Below, piece after piece: positions 35,584-47,975 of a DNA stretch of 64,000 nucleotides. A program made the position numbers and the translations under genes. Origin of the DNA: Sipunculus nudus (lineage: Eukaryota; Annelida; Sipuncula; Golfingiida; Sipunculidae). Each line of letters starts with the position of its first letter. Position 1 is the stretch's first letter. Below the pieces are notes generated by a model. It worked only from the letters and a program-made list of their open reading frames with translations. It did no database searches and was not told the DNA's origin. Location: NCBI GenBank assembly GCA_026874595.1, contig CM049316.1, forward strand, positions 17,879,839-17,943,838, written 5' to 3'.

Positions 35584-35644
<61 letters not shown>
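35584..35644. repeat. (TA)n microsatellite
   Basis: About 60 bp of TA directly after the nested MITE. Confidence 0.95.
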
Positions 35645-35647
<3 letters not shown>

Positions 35648-36197
35648 AAACGATTATGCGTGTACATGTAAAGAATCTCATCCCGTTGGAAATATACAAG
35701 AACACAAATATGTAACGAATTTAATCGATTATAAAGGTAGCGATCAATCATTGGTTAAACAGATTAATTGGCACACTACCAATACATATTGTATATAAAT
35801 CAGACTATTGCTAAAAATAAGGCTATATACATATATGTGTGTTTTAATAAAAGTGAGTTTATTTCTAGAGGTATTCATGTTTGATGTTACTATCAGATCA
35901 AGGACAGTTGTTTCATCACATTTGAAACAGATGAACATTGGCACTTGTCCATAGTCCCGTTTCTAAATTCTATTTCCATATTCAATTTGCTATATAAGCA
36001 TAGGAGTCCCTCGCAAGTGACAATAACATAGCTGTGTCCCTTGCACATGTGGGATATTTTATCTTGTCAAACAAGAACAAGAACTGATAGACATTATACG
36101 TATTACTAATGACATTAATAGTATCCACCAGCTCAGCTATTCTAACACAGCGCTGGCAATATCTCCCGAGGCTTTCAGTCTTTTCACTCACACACAA

Positions 36198-36206
<9 letters not shown>

Positions 36207-36281
<75 letters not shown>
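36207..36281. repeat. (TA)n(GA)n microsatellite
   Basis: TA-rich run changing to GA at about 36232. Confidence 0.93.
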
Positions 36282-36312
36282 GAGGATTGTAATGGAGATT
36301 AAAATCCGTGAA

Positions 36313-36485
36313 GAGTGAACCTATTTACATTTCACATACCAGGTATATTAAGTATATATGAAATACAGTGTAGTCTCCTTAAATATTACGGTATCTTTCA
36401 ATATTTCGTTCTAAAACCGTTTGCTAAATCCGTTACGCAAGTGGAAAAAGGCTTGCCACGGGTGCGATGAATGATGAAAAACAAA
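36313..36485. repeat. Inner inverted repeat, right copy
   Basis: Reverse complement of 35064-35232 with substitutions. Similarity ends near AAAAACAAAC at 36485, after which the sequence differs from the left arm. Confidence 0.85.
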
Positions 36486-37747
36486 CAGCGATCACGCGAC
36501 CTGTTGGACGTACAACCCAACTTCACAAATCAAGGTTTTCTAGCTTCTCCGGGTGTTTCTTTTTTCATGTTTGTTCTCTTTTTATAATTTTTGCGTGTGC
36601 TCAACTAAGATCTTGCCTCTAGTCAAGGGCTCTTGTAATGGTAAACAGACACACGAGGACTGTGTTAACTCACAGACAGAACCATGACAACGTATAAAAC
36701 CAGTGAACAGGAGATATTAAGCTCGTGTGTCGGCATGGATTTGCTGGACAACTTTCGTTTTCACCCAAAATGAGTTAATAACGTGAAACAATACACATAT
36801 TATTGCAAATGAATATGAACCTTAAGTGTCACTTATAGAGACGTCTGTAATACAAAGATGCCAATAAGGAGAGGTTAATGATTCCTATGTTAATTATGAA
36901 ACGGAGTGCTTGATCCCATAAGTTTAACTTCATGGTGTCTACAGTAGTGGGACAAGTTACACGTACATGTACCACATATAAGATTTTATACTTATCCGTA
37001 AATCAAACCGATCTGAGGTGTAGGCTTTACCACCACTTCAGCCTGACATATGAACAAAAGACTTGTATTATAATTTTGTATTCTTCTTTCACAGATTAAT
37101 CGCATTTCCATGAGTTATAGTCTTTAATATTTTTTTATTTAATTCAAATAAAAAACTAAATTATATGTACCGCATAAAATGGGTTGTGGACTGTTCCGCT
37201 ACCCACATATTATATCAATGGTAGTATATACATTAAATATTTTTAACGTTCCACTACACCGTGCGTTATATCATAAATCTAATTTTTAGATCAATTATGA
37301 ATATTAGAAAACGGCACAATACTCAAACACTAAAAATTAGGCTATTTGGTAGCTGTCCTCTTGTTTTCAATTTGGCAAAGGCAATATTTTTTATTAATGC
37401 TATGACAGGCTCATCATTTTAACATCATACGCTGCCAACAGAATTTAATCATCTATCTAAAAATGAAAGTTCTGTATATGACCTGCAGACAACGACTTGA
37501 TATATTTCGCTTCCTTGAAATATTTCAGAAACCCAGACACAGAAAAATGATATAATCGAATAGCATTTAAATATATAGTATATATAAATAAATAAAGAAA
37601 TATATATACGTTCGTTTCAACGGTGTTCAAACTGTTTGCAAGGAGGTGGAGAACATACATTATTTAACATATATATATATATATATTGCTTATACATATA
37701 TCAGTTGGTCTGTTTTGTAGTCTGTGAACAGATCCGTAAGATTTATT

Positions 37748-37978
37748 ATGTCATACGTACGAGATAGTATGTCGTAAGTACGAGATAATATGTCGTACGT
37801 ACGAGATAGTATGTCGTACGTACGAGATAGTATGTCGTACGTACGAGATAATATGTCGTACGTACGAGATAGTATGTCGTACGTACGAGATAATATGTCG
37901 TACGTACGAGATAATATGTCGTACGTACGAGATACTATGTCGCACGTACGAGATACTATGTCGTACGTACGAGATAAA
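37748..37978 (-). repeat. Right 21-bp palindromic array, 11 units, inverted
   Basis: Unit TATGTCGTACGTACGAGATAG, the reverse complement of the left array. The second unit from the outer end carries the same GTGCG/CGCAC variant in both arms. Confidence 0.97.
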
Positions 37979-38028
37979 TAATTTATTTTTCTTTTACTAG
38001 GTGGCAGCAATACGCTTCCGTAAAGGAG

Positions 38029-38376
38029 AGAGTTTTAATGTTAACACAAAAACAGGAGGTTATGAATGTATTCCATGTTTAGTGTTCTGGCTTGTTTACT
38101 TAAAGTCACTAAAGCCGTATTACAATTTTTTTTTTGTTGACTGTTGCTTAAAAGCGGTCATATTCCTTTTAAAATGCTGGAACTCTCTCAAGTTCTACAT
38201 GACTGATACAACTATGAACTTGGATTACTCAAGACTGCTTATATTACATGCACGCAACATTGCCAATATCCACGTCAGATGAAGTGAATGTTAGTTATTT
38301 TGCAGACAGAGACTAATTAGGTACATAAAGTCGCTGGACAGCTAATCTCTACACAGATGACCCTGATATTCTTCAG

Positions 38377-38431
<55 letters not shown>

Positions 38432-41400
38432 ATATATATATAGGTCCTAGCTTATACTATGTACTTTTCTAATATCTTGGGAGACGGCCAAAACACCAGG
38501 CCATTGAACCATTGGGCGTTGACCTCGTAGTTCAAATAAAGTGCGCATGCGCGTCCTAATCATCGAGACTTCCGGTCAAAACATGCAATGGCGTAAATAC
38601 TTTTTTGCAAGGGGATGGTCAATGTAACTATCCCTCCCCCCCCCCCGATATTCAGATAATAATATGTCTTAATTAGTATTTGGTTTGATTTCTGATATTA
38701 CTATGAACTATTATATATCTAAACCTTGTTTCGAGTTAACCTCTACTCCAAACATACCTTTTTTAAAAACCTTATATTGAGTTGAAATATATATGAAATG
38801 TGTCTCCCAGACAATGAAAGGTAAATAAAGAAGTCTCTACTTTGATACTCTCACACGCCTAGGAAACACCTCCCTCCCACTTTGGACGATAAATTTAAAC
38901 CACTGAAAATACGGGTTTCATCTGGAACCTTATTATAAGTAAAGATCAGGGCAAGAACCTTCAAGTGCCAGATGGAACCTTTTCATTGAGAAAATGGTTC
39001 CTTCTGGAACCATGGTTCTAAATAGAGCCATGTTGGTTCTTAGAAGAACACACAAGAACCCTTTTCCGAGAGTACAGCAAACTGCGTAATAGTGGGGTCA
39101 TATTAAAATAAATAACAGTATCTCCAAACCTTTTTTTTATCAGCTTCAAATTAAAAATTTTAAATTTTTGATTCAATAAACTTGTATATACAGGTTCAAT
39201 ATCCAAACAGGCGAGGTAACCACCTCCAGTCTCGAGGCTGTTTCTGTTGTCAATATCTGTGTTTAGATGCTACACCTCACTATACCATGTTTGTCCGATG
39301 ATGTAACTGGCATGTCACTGACCCCGCCGACAATTATAAAATGCGTGTTATTGCCCAGCAATATATGAAGACTGTACCGTCTGAAACTGGCTCAGACAGG
39401 ATTTGTACGGTTTAGAAATAGTTAATGGTGCACGCAGAGCTGTGGTTTATCCGTCTGTCCACTGCTCAGGGACAACAACGTTATGCAGCGGCTCAAAACC
39501 TCCAGTCTCCTAATTGATCTAAGTAATTAACTGATATATGGAAGTGACGCAAGCAACTTGTTCAAAAGTTAAAATTGACACCAAATAAGGTAATATTGAT
39601 TACCCGAGATTATATACCTGAGGCCCAAAATTAATCTTATCAAGAGAACTTGGTACTTTTGTGTATATTTCTGCCAAGAGGGATCGCTGTAAATCGGTTT
39701 ACTTTCAAGAAGGATATGGACAGTAAAATCAAGTACAAGTGCGTTGATAGCTGTTCAGCTCCTGAGTTTGTAATAATGCTTTTTAATTATTTTGGCCCAT
39801 GTATGCCCCCTATTTGTATCGTTTTAAATAGAAATTCGTCGCTCAGGTGTTATAAAAAAAACTTTCTCAGCAGGAATTACCTAAAGTTCTATTATATCTA
39901 AAGAGAGCAAATCAGAAATCACATAAACTCTACAGATAGGGCAGCTGAATAGCGAGTTCGTATTGCTGCATGATCAGTTTCTATAATTTCATAAGTATAT
40001 GCCTATAAATAAATTTTGCCCAGGTTATCCCCGATTTGTATCGGTTAATAAAAAATGTTTATTATTTTTTAAAGACCCGGGGACCCCTATAGAATTTTAG
40101 GCCCTCGGCTGCAGCCAGCCGAGCACGTGCAAAACACGATTTTGTAGCAGATTTACGACACCCATGTAATTAAACCTTCTAATCTCCACGTCTAAGGTGA
40201 GCGAAAGATGCATTTGATATAGGAGAAATCGTTTAATTTCGTCAGCGAGCCCACCAATTGTTCCACAGGCGGTTAGACATATTGCAAAATGGTCTCTCTA
40301 ACTACAATGACCAACCACATGTATTTGTTACAGTAGAAAATATGTTAATTTCGGCAGCGAGTACTACGTTAAGCTTCACCTTGGTTCGAAATGATTTAAA
40401 GTTTAAATGTGTTGAAATCATTTTTAAACGCTTTTCCCCCATTCATCTGAAGCATGGAAAAAATTGTCATTCTCATGTTCTCCAAGTTAGGAGAGTGTGT
40501 TAACCTTATCTTTCCGTGCTTAGCCCACCAATATACGAGGTTTGATAAAATACGACTGAAATATGTAAACTGTAGTAATGCCTCCCCCCCCCCCCCCCCC
40601 CCCCCGGGTTGTCTTATACGAAAACGGACAAGAGATACCACTTTCTGTTGTAGAGATATTGAAAAACTGCCTACTGGTTCAAAATTCTCTTCATCATGAA
40701 GCATTTAAGCCCAAATGAGTTCAAATGTTTCATAACGTCAAACATCATATTAAAGCATACACCAATACCATGTAAAAGATGTATAAAATATTTACAAGTA
40801 AAAAACCTTTACAATTCTTTGCCGGAACCTATTTCATACCAGTTAAGTCAAATACACATGAATTATGGCATTTGCTCCTTAAAATAGTATGGAATCTACA
40901 AATATTTCTTACTCCTGTACACATGTGCAAATAAACCTATACACCAGGCGCGCACATAACTAAACATAGCTGCGTCAGGTAGAAGTGGTACCGCGCAGCC
41001 TCATAAATCATGAGTTGTCTGAGCTTCATGTTCCTGCTGTTTCTTCTTTCTTGGTTCTTTTCCTTATTTGGTAGTTAATATACAACATAAGTCTCTAGTC
41101 ATTTCTACATGGACTACAGAACAGGTAAAAATGTGTTAATGACCCCCTCCCCCCTTCGCATCCAGACCTCCCCGGAGAGTCAAATAAAGTTAAAATTTTC
41201 TAAAACACCATCATGAAATCCCTGTTACTGGTATCCGGATGTTTTTACTTATTTGAATATAAAGCGCGCACGTGCAGAATAAATGTATAGTTATTCGACA
41301 ATTCTGCATTTCATTAGGCTTGATCCTGCAAATATGACATTTTTTTAATGCATCTTGTACAATTGATTTTTCTAATTGTAATAAAACATGTTAAATTATA

Positions 41401-42448
41401 TATATATGTGTGTGTGTATTTACAATGCTTCAATTGCCTTTGCCTAATATATCGGCCTCCTCTCCCTCACTCCTGTCTACGCCCCTGAAATTTTACACTG
41501 ATATGTGTACTTCCACGATTGATAGATTCTTGATGAACCTGTCGCGATAAGGATCACCCAGTAAACACGGTATAGACGTGCCCATGTGAGCAAACTAAAG
41601 GAAAGTGAACCAGAGGCAGCTGATGGCGCATTTCATGAAGTTGAAAGGTCCCCAGAGAGCATGTGAAGCGAACCATATTTTTTGTCATTAGGCATGCCTC
41701 ATGTTGGCCTTGTTGAACGTGCTTTGATTACGATCGGCGGCACACACACACACACACACGTTACGTGGATATAAATAACACGGACAGACTGTGCAATGTG
41801 ATATCGGCGCTGTTTTAGACTAATTTTGATAAACATTTCAGTTGATAATATGTACCTTCAAACCATCAAATATCGGAGAATACCCCTTTAAGCGGTGTGC
41901 GAGTTTATGAATGCTCAGTACCCGACAGCAACTAGCGGAGGTTTCCGTTTTGTTAAACTTTCATAGTGATTCCTGCACTTATATGAAAATTATGTTTCTA
42001 TAGCAGCAGGTTTTACCATAAATATCCAAAACCAGACCGGTTGAGTAGCGCTTGTCGCCAAGTCCCAACAGAAATAGATCTACAGCGGTAGCTGATCTAA
42101 ATTCTAAGCCTTTGCTTCCTCAACCAGTATGGATTTAATAGAGTAGGATCTTTTAAAGTAAATTCTTTTTAAAGTAGACTTCAATTACTTTAGACTTGGA
42201 TTACTGTATCATATATAGGAAACACACAGTGTACCGTGAGTGTCACCTTATCGATCGGCATATTTTTTATGGCAATGTAATGTAAGGTAGTAGACAGCGT
42301 AAAGGTTAGTGAACAGAGATGGGAGCTGTCACACAGTCAAGTGCTTTTCATGCATTATTGATTATGGTCGGGAGATAAAACAAAACATCCGGTGCACATG
42401 CATTCAAAACTACGGAGCCCGGGAGACGACCCGGTGAAAAATATTTAT
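38029..42448. other. Intergenic with simple repeats
   Basis: No gene. (TA)n at 38380-38444, poly-C at 38636-38646 and 40586-40605, CA run at 41741-41758. GGTTCC/AAGAACC motifs at 38925-39065. Segment 38605-38725 resembles 44120-44240 (ATGGTCAATGTAACTATCC), so it is a dispersed repeat. Confidence 0.55.
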
Positions 42449-42494
42449 TAATTCGTGGCCACGAATTACTAATCCGTGCACGAATTACTAGGTG
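42449..42494. repeat. Palindromic ACGAATTA repeat, left cluster
   Basis: TTAATTCGTGGCCACGAATTA followed by TAATCCGTGCACGAATTA, two near-perfect palindromes in tandem. The same motifs recur at 43997-44124. Confidence 0.8.
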
Positions 42495-42675
42495 TGAAAA
42501 ATATATTTCCAAGTTGGAAAAATATTTATTTCAATAAGATAACAAAGTAGCCGATAAGGTTAATGCAACTGCTCTCCTGCATATATAAATTAAAACAAAG
42601 TGAAAAATTAATATGAATGCATATTTGTATATTTAAATTAAGATTGGAAAAGTAAACTTATATTCACACATGATA

Positions 42676-42677
<2 letters not shown>

Positions 42678-42720
<43 letters not shown>
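42678..42720. repeat. (TA)n microsatellite
   Basis: TA run of about 40 bp. Confidence 0.95.
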
Positions 42721-42948
42721 CATAATATACGTTAATACAGATTGACATTCCACATACACTGATACCTAAACATATATTATTACTGGTAGGCGTACGTCTC
42801 AGTCCATATCGAGCATGTCAATTAGATTAAAAACATCAGTTTTTCCTATTGAAAATAGGTATTGATTTAAGTAACTGGCACCTGGTCGTAACCGATTATG
42901 GATAATTTAATGTTGACGATGATTGTCGCAATATTAACTGTATATTTC

Positions 42949-43447
42949 TCAAGAGGCAGGGTTTAAATAGTCACGAACATTTTCCTTAAGGGAATCGATT
43001 GAAGTAGACTTAATTATATGACACTGTTCCAAAGTTTGCAGGCTATTGAAAGGAAAGAAAAGAAAATTGGAAGGAAAGAAAAGCGACAGTCTTTCCGTTT
43101 GAACCTCAGTTTCTTTAGCAAATGCGATTTGCGCGGACTGTATAGGGCGGAGCATGAGACAGAGTTTGAGTTAATATATTAGCAGATAATCTGATGCTAT
43201 TCCGTTAATCATTTCATAAAATGTGGATTGTATAGCCAGCATTCTTCTTATTTTTATACTTGCTATTTTCTTTTATCATAGCTTCAGTGCTGGAAGTCGA
43301 GAGCGCTCCAGTACATGTTAAACATGCTTTCCGTTGTATACTCTCCAGTTGGTATGACTGTCTGACAGAACATTTTTTTAATATTAAAACACCACACTTT
43401 AGTACTAAACGTATTAATGATTTATACATACGATCTAAAACTTTCAT
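42949..43447 (-). pseudogene. LINE reverse transcriptase C-terminal fragment
   Basis: Minus strand: MYKSLIRLVLKCG, then SYQLESIQRKACLTCTGA from 43447, then after a frame break RSAQIAFAKE and STSIDSLKENVRDYLNP, ending at 42949. This is the thumb and tail of LINE reverse transcriptases (MYKS.IRPVLEYG; QLE..QRKA; STSI..FKENV...LNP). The palm with the YADD box is absent and the frame is broken, so it is a 5'-truncated copy. The clade is unresolved. Similar in kind to the LINE tail at 4765 but a different family, judging by the tail motifs. Confidence 0.82.
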
Positions 43448-43996
43448 AGAGAATTGGAATTTATAATTTTTTTCAAAATTTTCAAACGCTTATTGGATTT
43501 CAAACATATCATGTTTATGTGTTCCTGTCAGGAAAGCGAATCCCAAATATGACATGAGAAGTTCTGTGAAGTTCATTTCACCTAGTTTATGCGTAATTTG
43601 CAATTTAGCATCACCGTCAAATGGCGATTGAGAACAGTAACTGTAGTTACTTTGTGAAGCAAAATAACTGTTAAAAATTTCAGCCTGATCGGCTTTGTCT
43701 ATTATAATGTTCCCATTGTGCCCGAACGATGATAAGGTAGGTTGTTGTTTTTTTTACCAGAGAAAGCCTTAGAAATTTTCCACTATGCACGGCAACTGGA
43801 TCTGTGAATTTTATATTTATATTCTTTAAGTATCACATAAAGCCCTTTCTATTTTCAATATACAGAGTTCCGAATTTTCCAGGGTAGGAAGTCACGGAAC
43901 TGTCGGAAGGCGCTCGGCTTCATTTTGACAACCGTGTGTGCCCGCTGAAACTGCCAGCCTGTGCCTAGACTGAGTCGATGTGTGCTTGCTTCTCAT

Positions 43997-44124
43997 TGGC
44001 TAGTAATTCGTGCGCACGAATTAATAACTCGTGCGCACGAATTAGTTGCATTGAGCCAGCAACATAAGAGAGCTGTTCTCATTGGTCACTAATTCGTGGC
44101 CACGAATTAGTAATTCGTGCGCAT
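43997..44124. repeat. Palindromic ACGAATTA repeats, right cluster
   Basis: Contains TAATTCGTGCGCACGAATTA (a perfect 20-bp palindrome), a similar ACTCGTGCGCACGAATTAG, then CTAATTCGTGGCCACGAATTAG and a final half unit. Related to 42449-42494. Confidence 0.82.
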
Positions 44125-44227
44125 GGTCAATGTAACCATCCCCCCTGAAATTCATAGAATAGTATCTATATATTGGAATTATTTATACATTGGTTTTGTT
44201 TCTGAGTTTACTTTGAAATTTCATATA

Positions 44228-44231
<4 letters not shown>

Positions 44232-44299
<68 letters not shown>
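44232..44299. repeat. (TA)n(TG)n microsatellite
   Basis: TA run followed by a short TG run; poly-C at 44339-44349. Confidence 0.95.
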
Positions 44300-44300
<1 letters not shown>

Positions 44301-44349
44301 CTGTGTGTATAAACATTTGTCCCAACCTGCAAGTTATACCCCCCCCCCC

Positions 44350-46135
44350 ATCTTGAAGATAATTGACGCCACTGCTGAGAGTGTACCTGTCAGTATGTCG
44401 GTTGTGGGTAGGCGTTAGACCATTGCGTGCATTGGTCCTATGTGTGACCGTCGAGTTTCTGACCATGTTTGTGTATTTTCTTTCTATGCTTATTACTCCT
44501 GCTGCGACAAATTCGGCAGGGCTGAGCAGCGCATAGGCGTATGGTTCGTGGTCCACGACCCTAAGATTACGGGACAGTGGACATCTCGACGCAAACACAC
44601 TCTAAACTGAATGTCATATATTTATAAACATCGAATTATCAAGCGAACGAACTGTGGTTCATGTCTTACAAACAGTTTAAACCTTTTCCCTTGAAATGTT
44701 TATCTATCACACTTTTACCAACTAACACGTTTAGTGGAAACGTTGGTTTGGCTGTATAATATAAGCTTACATACGGTATGTATGGATAAAATGACACATT
44801 GAAAAAGTGTGTAGCATCTCTCTGGGTCGAGATATCTTCACTACGACAACTAAATCCAGAAATGTCTCTACAACTACAGAGAAATAAAAGGTTAGATGTT
44901 CGTCCTGAATGATTTCAAAAATGATTTGATCGTTGCCATGCCATTCACAAGAATTAGCTGATGGTTTGATGCATTTTGCAGAAGTTTAGGACTGATTTGC
45001 TACTGTAGGCTGTATACAAGCGAAAAAATAGTTTAAGGCAGTCTTCAACTCAGCCCTGAATTTGGGTTATCGATATTCATTGGCATCTGAAGACTCTGAA
45101 ACTAATTGTAGCAATCTCGGGTTTAAATGAAAAATATATGTAATACCACTCCTTGTTAGATTCTTGTCTTCGATTGAGATTAAAAATACATGAATGTATT
45201 ATGCTTATTGAGAGGGGCTGCATGTATAATGATTATGTCCACATACGGCCGACAATGCCCATAATAGTTGGGAAGTCGTACAGAACTGATTCGCTTTGCA
45301 TAAAAAAAGAGATAAAAGTATAAAACAATTGAAATATGACGTAGCATTGATTACAAATAAACAAAAAATAATTATTAGAAATCTATTATAGATAATAAAT
45401 AAACTTGAATAGGAAATTTTTCCATATGTGCATGTTCATTCTGAATGTAAAGTCTATTTACCTAGCACAGTGTCATCATTAATGTCAGACCGGTTTATCA
45501 CACAATATGGCAAGATTTATATTATCAAAGTCAGACTGAACTTTGCGTATAGAGTGTGGTAATGAATGCCTGTGCTGAACCATATAGGATTGTCTTGTCA
45601 CCTCATGACTGGTCATAGGCACAACCATTTTTCTTCTTGAATTAGCCAAGTCCACATTCACAGGTTCTCGTAATACCATTGTGGATGTAAAAAAAAAGAA
45701 TACAATATATACAGATTTACATGAAACATGAACGGTAAATATTAATTTACTAACAGTTATGGGAATCAATGTTGCTAGAACATTTAAAAATTATTTGGTA
45801 AAACAAAGTAATGTCACTTGTTAAAAAAATACTTATGGCGATCTTGTGTGACAATAAAATAAATAACGATAACTTACTTATTGTTAACAAACTTGTCTAT
45901 TAGTACAATCTCATAGGCCACAACAGTTCACAGTTTTGGGCGGAAAATGTGCGTTTCCGTTGTTGGATATCCAGCAACGTGCCAAACTTATTCCCAGAAG
46001 AACTTCAATATTAATCCCATATTCAGTTGTTATTTATGAAACGTCTCGAAATAAGTCTAAACAGGTGCTGATGATTAGGCCGATTGTCCCTGTAACCCAG
46101 AGAACAAATTCGATACTTTTTCATACTATTGCCTT
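44350..46135. other. Intergenic, no gene seen
   Basis: No protein signature. The frames at 45485-45769 (minus) and 45936-46199 (plus) show no domain; the latter runs into the LTR. Confidence 0.5.
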
Positions 46136-46974
46136 TGTTACGGAACTTATATCAACAGATCAGGTAGTAGTGACGAGTATAATTGTGTTATGGAGATAAA
46201 AAAAATCAGATTCTGTAACACTAGGCAGCGTGAAATCTCTAGGGGAATGAATAAAGAGGTCAATGGTTTTTTGTTAACAAATAACTATAATTTATTCTTA
46301 AAACAACCCTAACATTACAATACATAAAATCAATACAATTACACAGTACAACAACAGTATAACAGCAAATCAATATAATCACACAGCATAATAAACAAAG
46401 TGCACCGTACATAGATACCAGCACTGTAACAGCGCCAAGTCCTTTAAAATGTATAAACCGGATGAAGAGTTCACACAAAATTTCTCAGAGATTAACAATC
46501 CAATTCAACCACAAAGTCAATCTGTTGTTATCCAAACATGAAATCCTGGCAGTGATCCCAAAAGCGAATTGAAGACTATATAAAACCCTTTACGAATTTC
46601 AAGAAGATCTTAACTGCTGCACTTATCGGAAAAGGTCCACAAACTGACTCGCACTCTTCTGTGTACGCTGGAATATCTCTCCTCTCTCTCCTTTTCAGCT
46701 CTAAAACACAGCCCCTATTTATAACTTTTCATCTGAAAATTCAAGAAACTTCTATTTCACGAACAATCGAAAGAACAATACACGTGCACATGAACTCTTG
46801 AACATTCCAGACTAGCACGACAGCGATCGCTGTGTTTACACTCCGCGAGAGTTCAACCAGTACGGATTAAATCGAGTGCTGCAACACCCGATCAGGCGAG
46901 GTTGTTATAGCAACGAGCCACACCCGCGTCACACAATCAAGGGTCAACAACACATGTAACAGACATCTGTAACA
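46136..46974 (-). repeat. 3' LTR of copy 2
   Basis: Plus strand runs TGTTACGGAAC (46136) to CATCTGTAACA (46974). 839 bp, longer than the copy 1 LTRs. It shares with them the 3' terminal ~150 bp, including AATAAATTATAG in inverted form near 46290. Confidence 0.9.
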
Positions 46975-46985
46975 CTCCCCCTCCT
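46975..46985 (-). other. Polypurine tract, copy 2
   Basis: Minus strand AGGAGGGGGAG abutting the LTR, as in copy 1. Confidence 0.88.
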
Positions 46986-47115
46986 GTTAGAAAAAAGAAA
47001 GGTTCTTTTTGCGATCACAGTCACTAAATCTCAAGAACATCTTATTTACAACATTACATAAACATCTCGTTTACAACATTTCATAAACATCTCGATAGGC
47101 AAACAGCAAGTACAT

Positions 47116-47975
47116 TAGACAGATAGATATATTTTATTCACAACAACAACACATACAGATCACAATAAAATGGATAAATATAAAATACATATATCTATCA
47201 AAATTATATTAATAAAATCTGCAAGTGTTAAAAGCCATGCAAAGGAGCACTTAAAAGTTACTTACATTTGCGAGATATACTTATTTTCATAGTGGACTTA
47301 AAGCACATTCAACAAGATGGCAGACCATGCATACAATTTAGATAATTTATCATATTAATAAATTTTAAAGTGCTGACTAAGACAATCGAATAGACACACT
47401 TATACATGTACATATGTCAGTCAGTTACATATATTAAGATCTATGACTACGATATATATAAAAATTACAATGATAGTAATAGTTACATGTTTAGTTTACA
47501 ATGACTGAGTGTTCATAATTAAAAGAAAATAAGAGTGACAAAGACATTCATGTTCCTGTGAGTTACATCTATTTAAATACTGTGACTAAGATATTCAAAG
47601 ATGAAAAATGACCATGGTTAATAATTGTGTAAAAAAAATTCATTTTCCAGTTCCTTCATTTTCCCAAATAAGTAGTCTTTTTAGTTCTACTTAAATAATT
47701 TCTTACTGTTTGAAGTTTTAATAATAGGTAGCATTTCATTCCATAATTTTATTCCATTAAATTTAAAACTATATTTACCCGGAGTTTTGACTTGAGGCAC
47801 AACATAAGCTTGCTTACTTCTTCGTGTGTTATAAGAATGTCTAACAGGTTCTATATCACTAAGGTATGCCGGAGCGTGATGAACATGAGTATTATACATT
47901 AAACCCAGTGTTAAATAATCAACCCTAGGTAAACATCCAACCATTTCAGCTTTTTAAAATCACTTAATCTTTCAT
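47116..47975 (-). mobile_element. 5'-truncated LINE inserted in copy 2 RNase H
   Basis: Copy 1 is continuous across GCAAGTACATTGTCTTTCCC (reverse complement), whereas copy 2 is split by about 860 bp, with CATT on both sides as a short duplication. Coding on the minus strand: ERLSDFKKLKWLDV, a frame break, then VDYLTLGLMYNTHVHHAPAYL, HSYNTRRSKQ and SFKFNGIKLWNEMLP. That is the C-terminal tail of a LINE reverse transcriptase, ending near 47687. The remaining ~570 bp is 3' UTR, finishing AATAAAATATATCTATCTGTCT-like at the left edge. No RT palm remains. The insertion is younger than copy 2. Confidence 0.85.

Larger units (their letters stand above)
34739..38022. mobile_element. 3.3-kb TIR element with subterminal 21-bp arrays (IS3EU-like ends)
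   Basis: Seen: the left end TACGGAAGCGTATTGCTGCC is matched in inverted orientation by a right end finishing GGCAGCAATACGCTTCCGTA (38022). Flanks are AAGGAG (34733-34738) and AAGGAG (38023-38028), a perfect 6-bp duplication. Behind each end lies an inverted 21-bp tandem array (13 units left, 11 right). A further inverted pair links 35064-35232 with 36313-36485. No transposase is visible. Known, from memory: IS3EU transposons have 6-bp duplications and TAY...RTA ends, which fits TAC...GTA. Inference: a non-autonomous element of that kind. The right arm appears split by about 1.26 kb (36486-37747) relative to the left. Confidence 0.75.

Noticed and set aside
35390-35751. Tyr/Ile-rich frames across (TA)n tracts (also at 21026-21528, 32015-32431, 44117-44598, 55462-55674)
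   Set aside because: Low-complexity translation of microsatellites.
43210-43260. Intron of a host gene between the two LINE segments
   Set aside because: Both segments match consecutive parts of one LINE RT tail; the gap is a frame break in a dead element.
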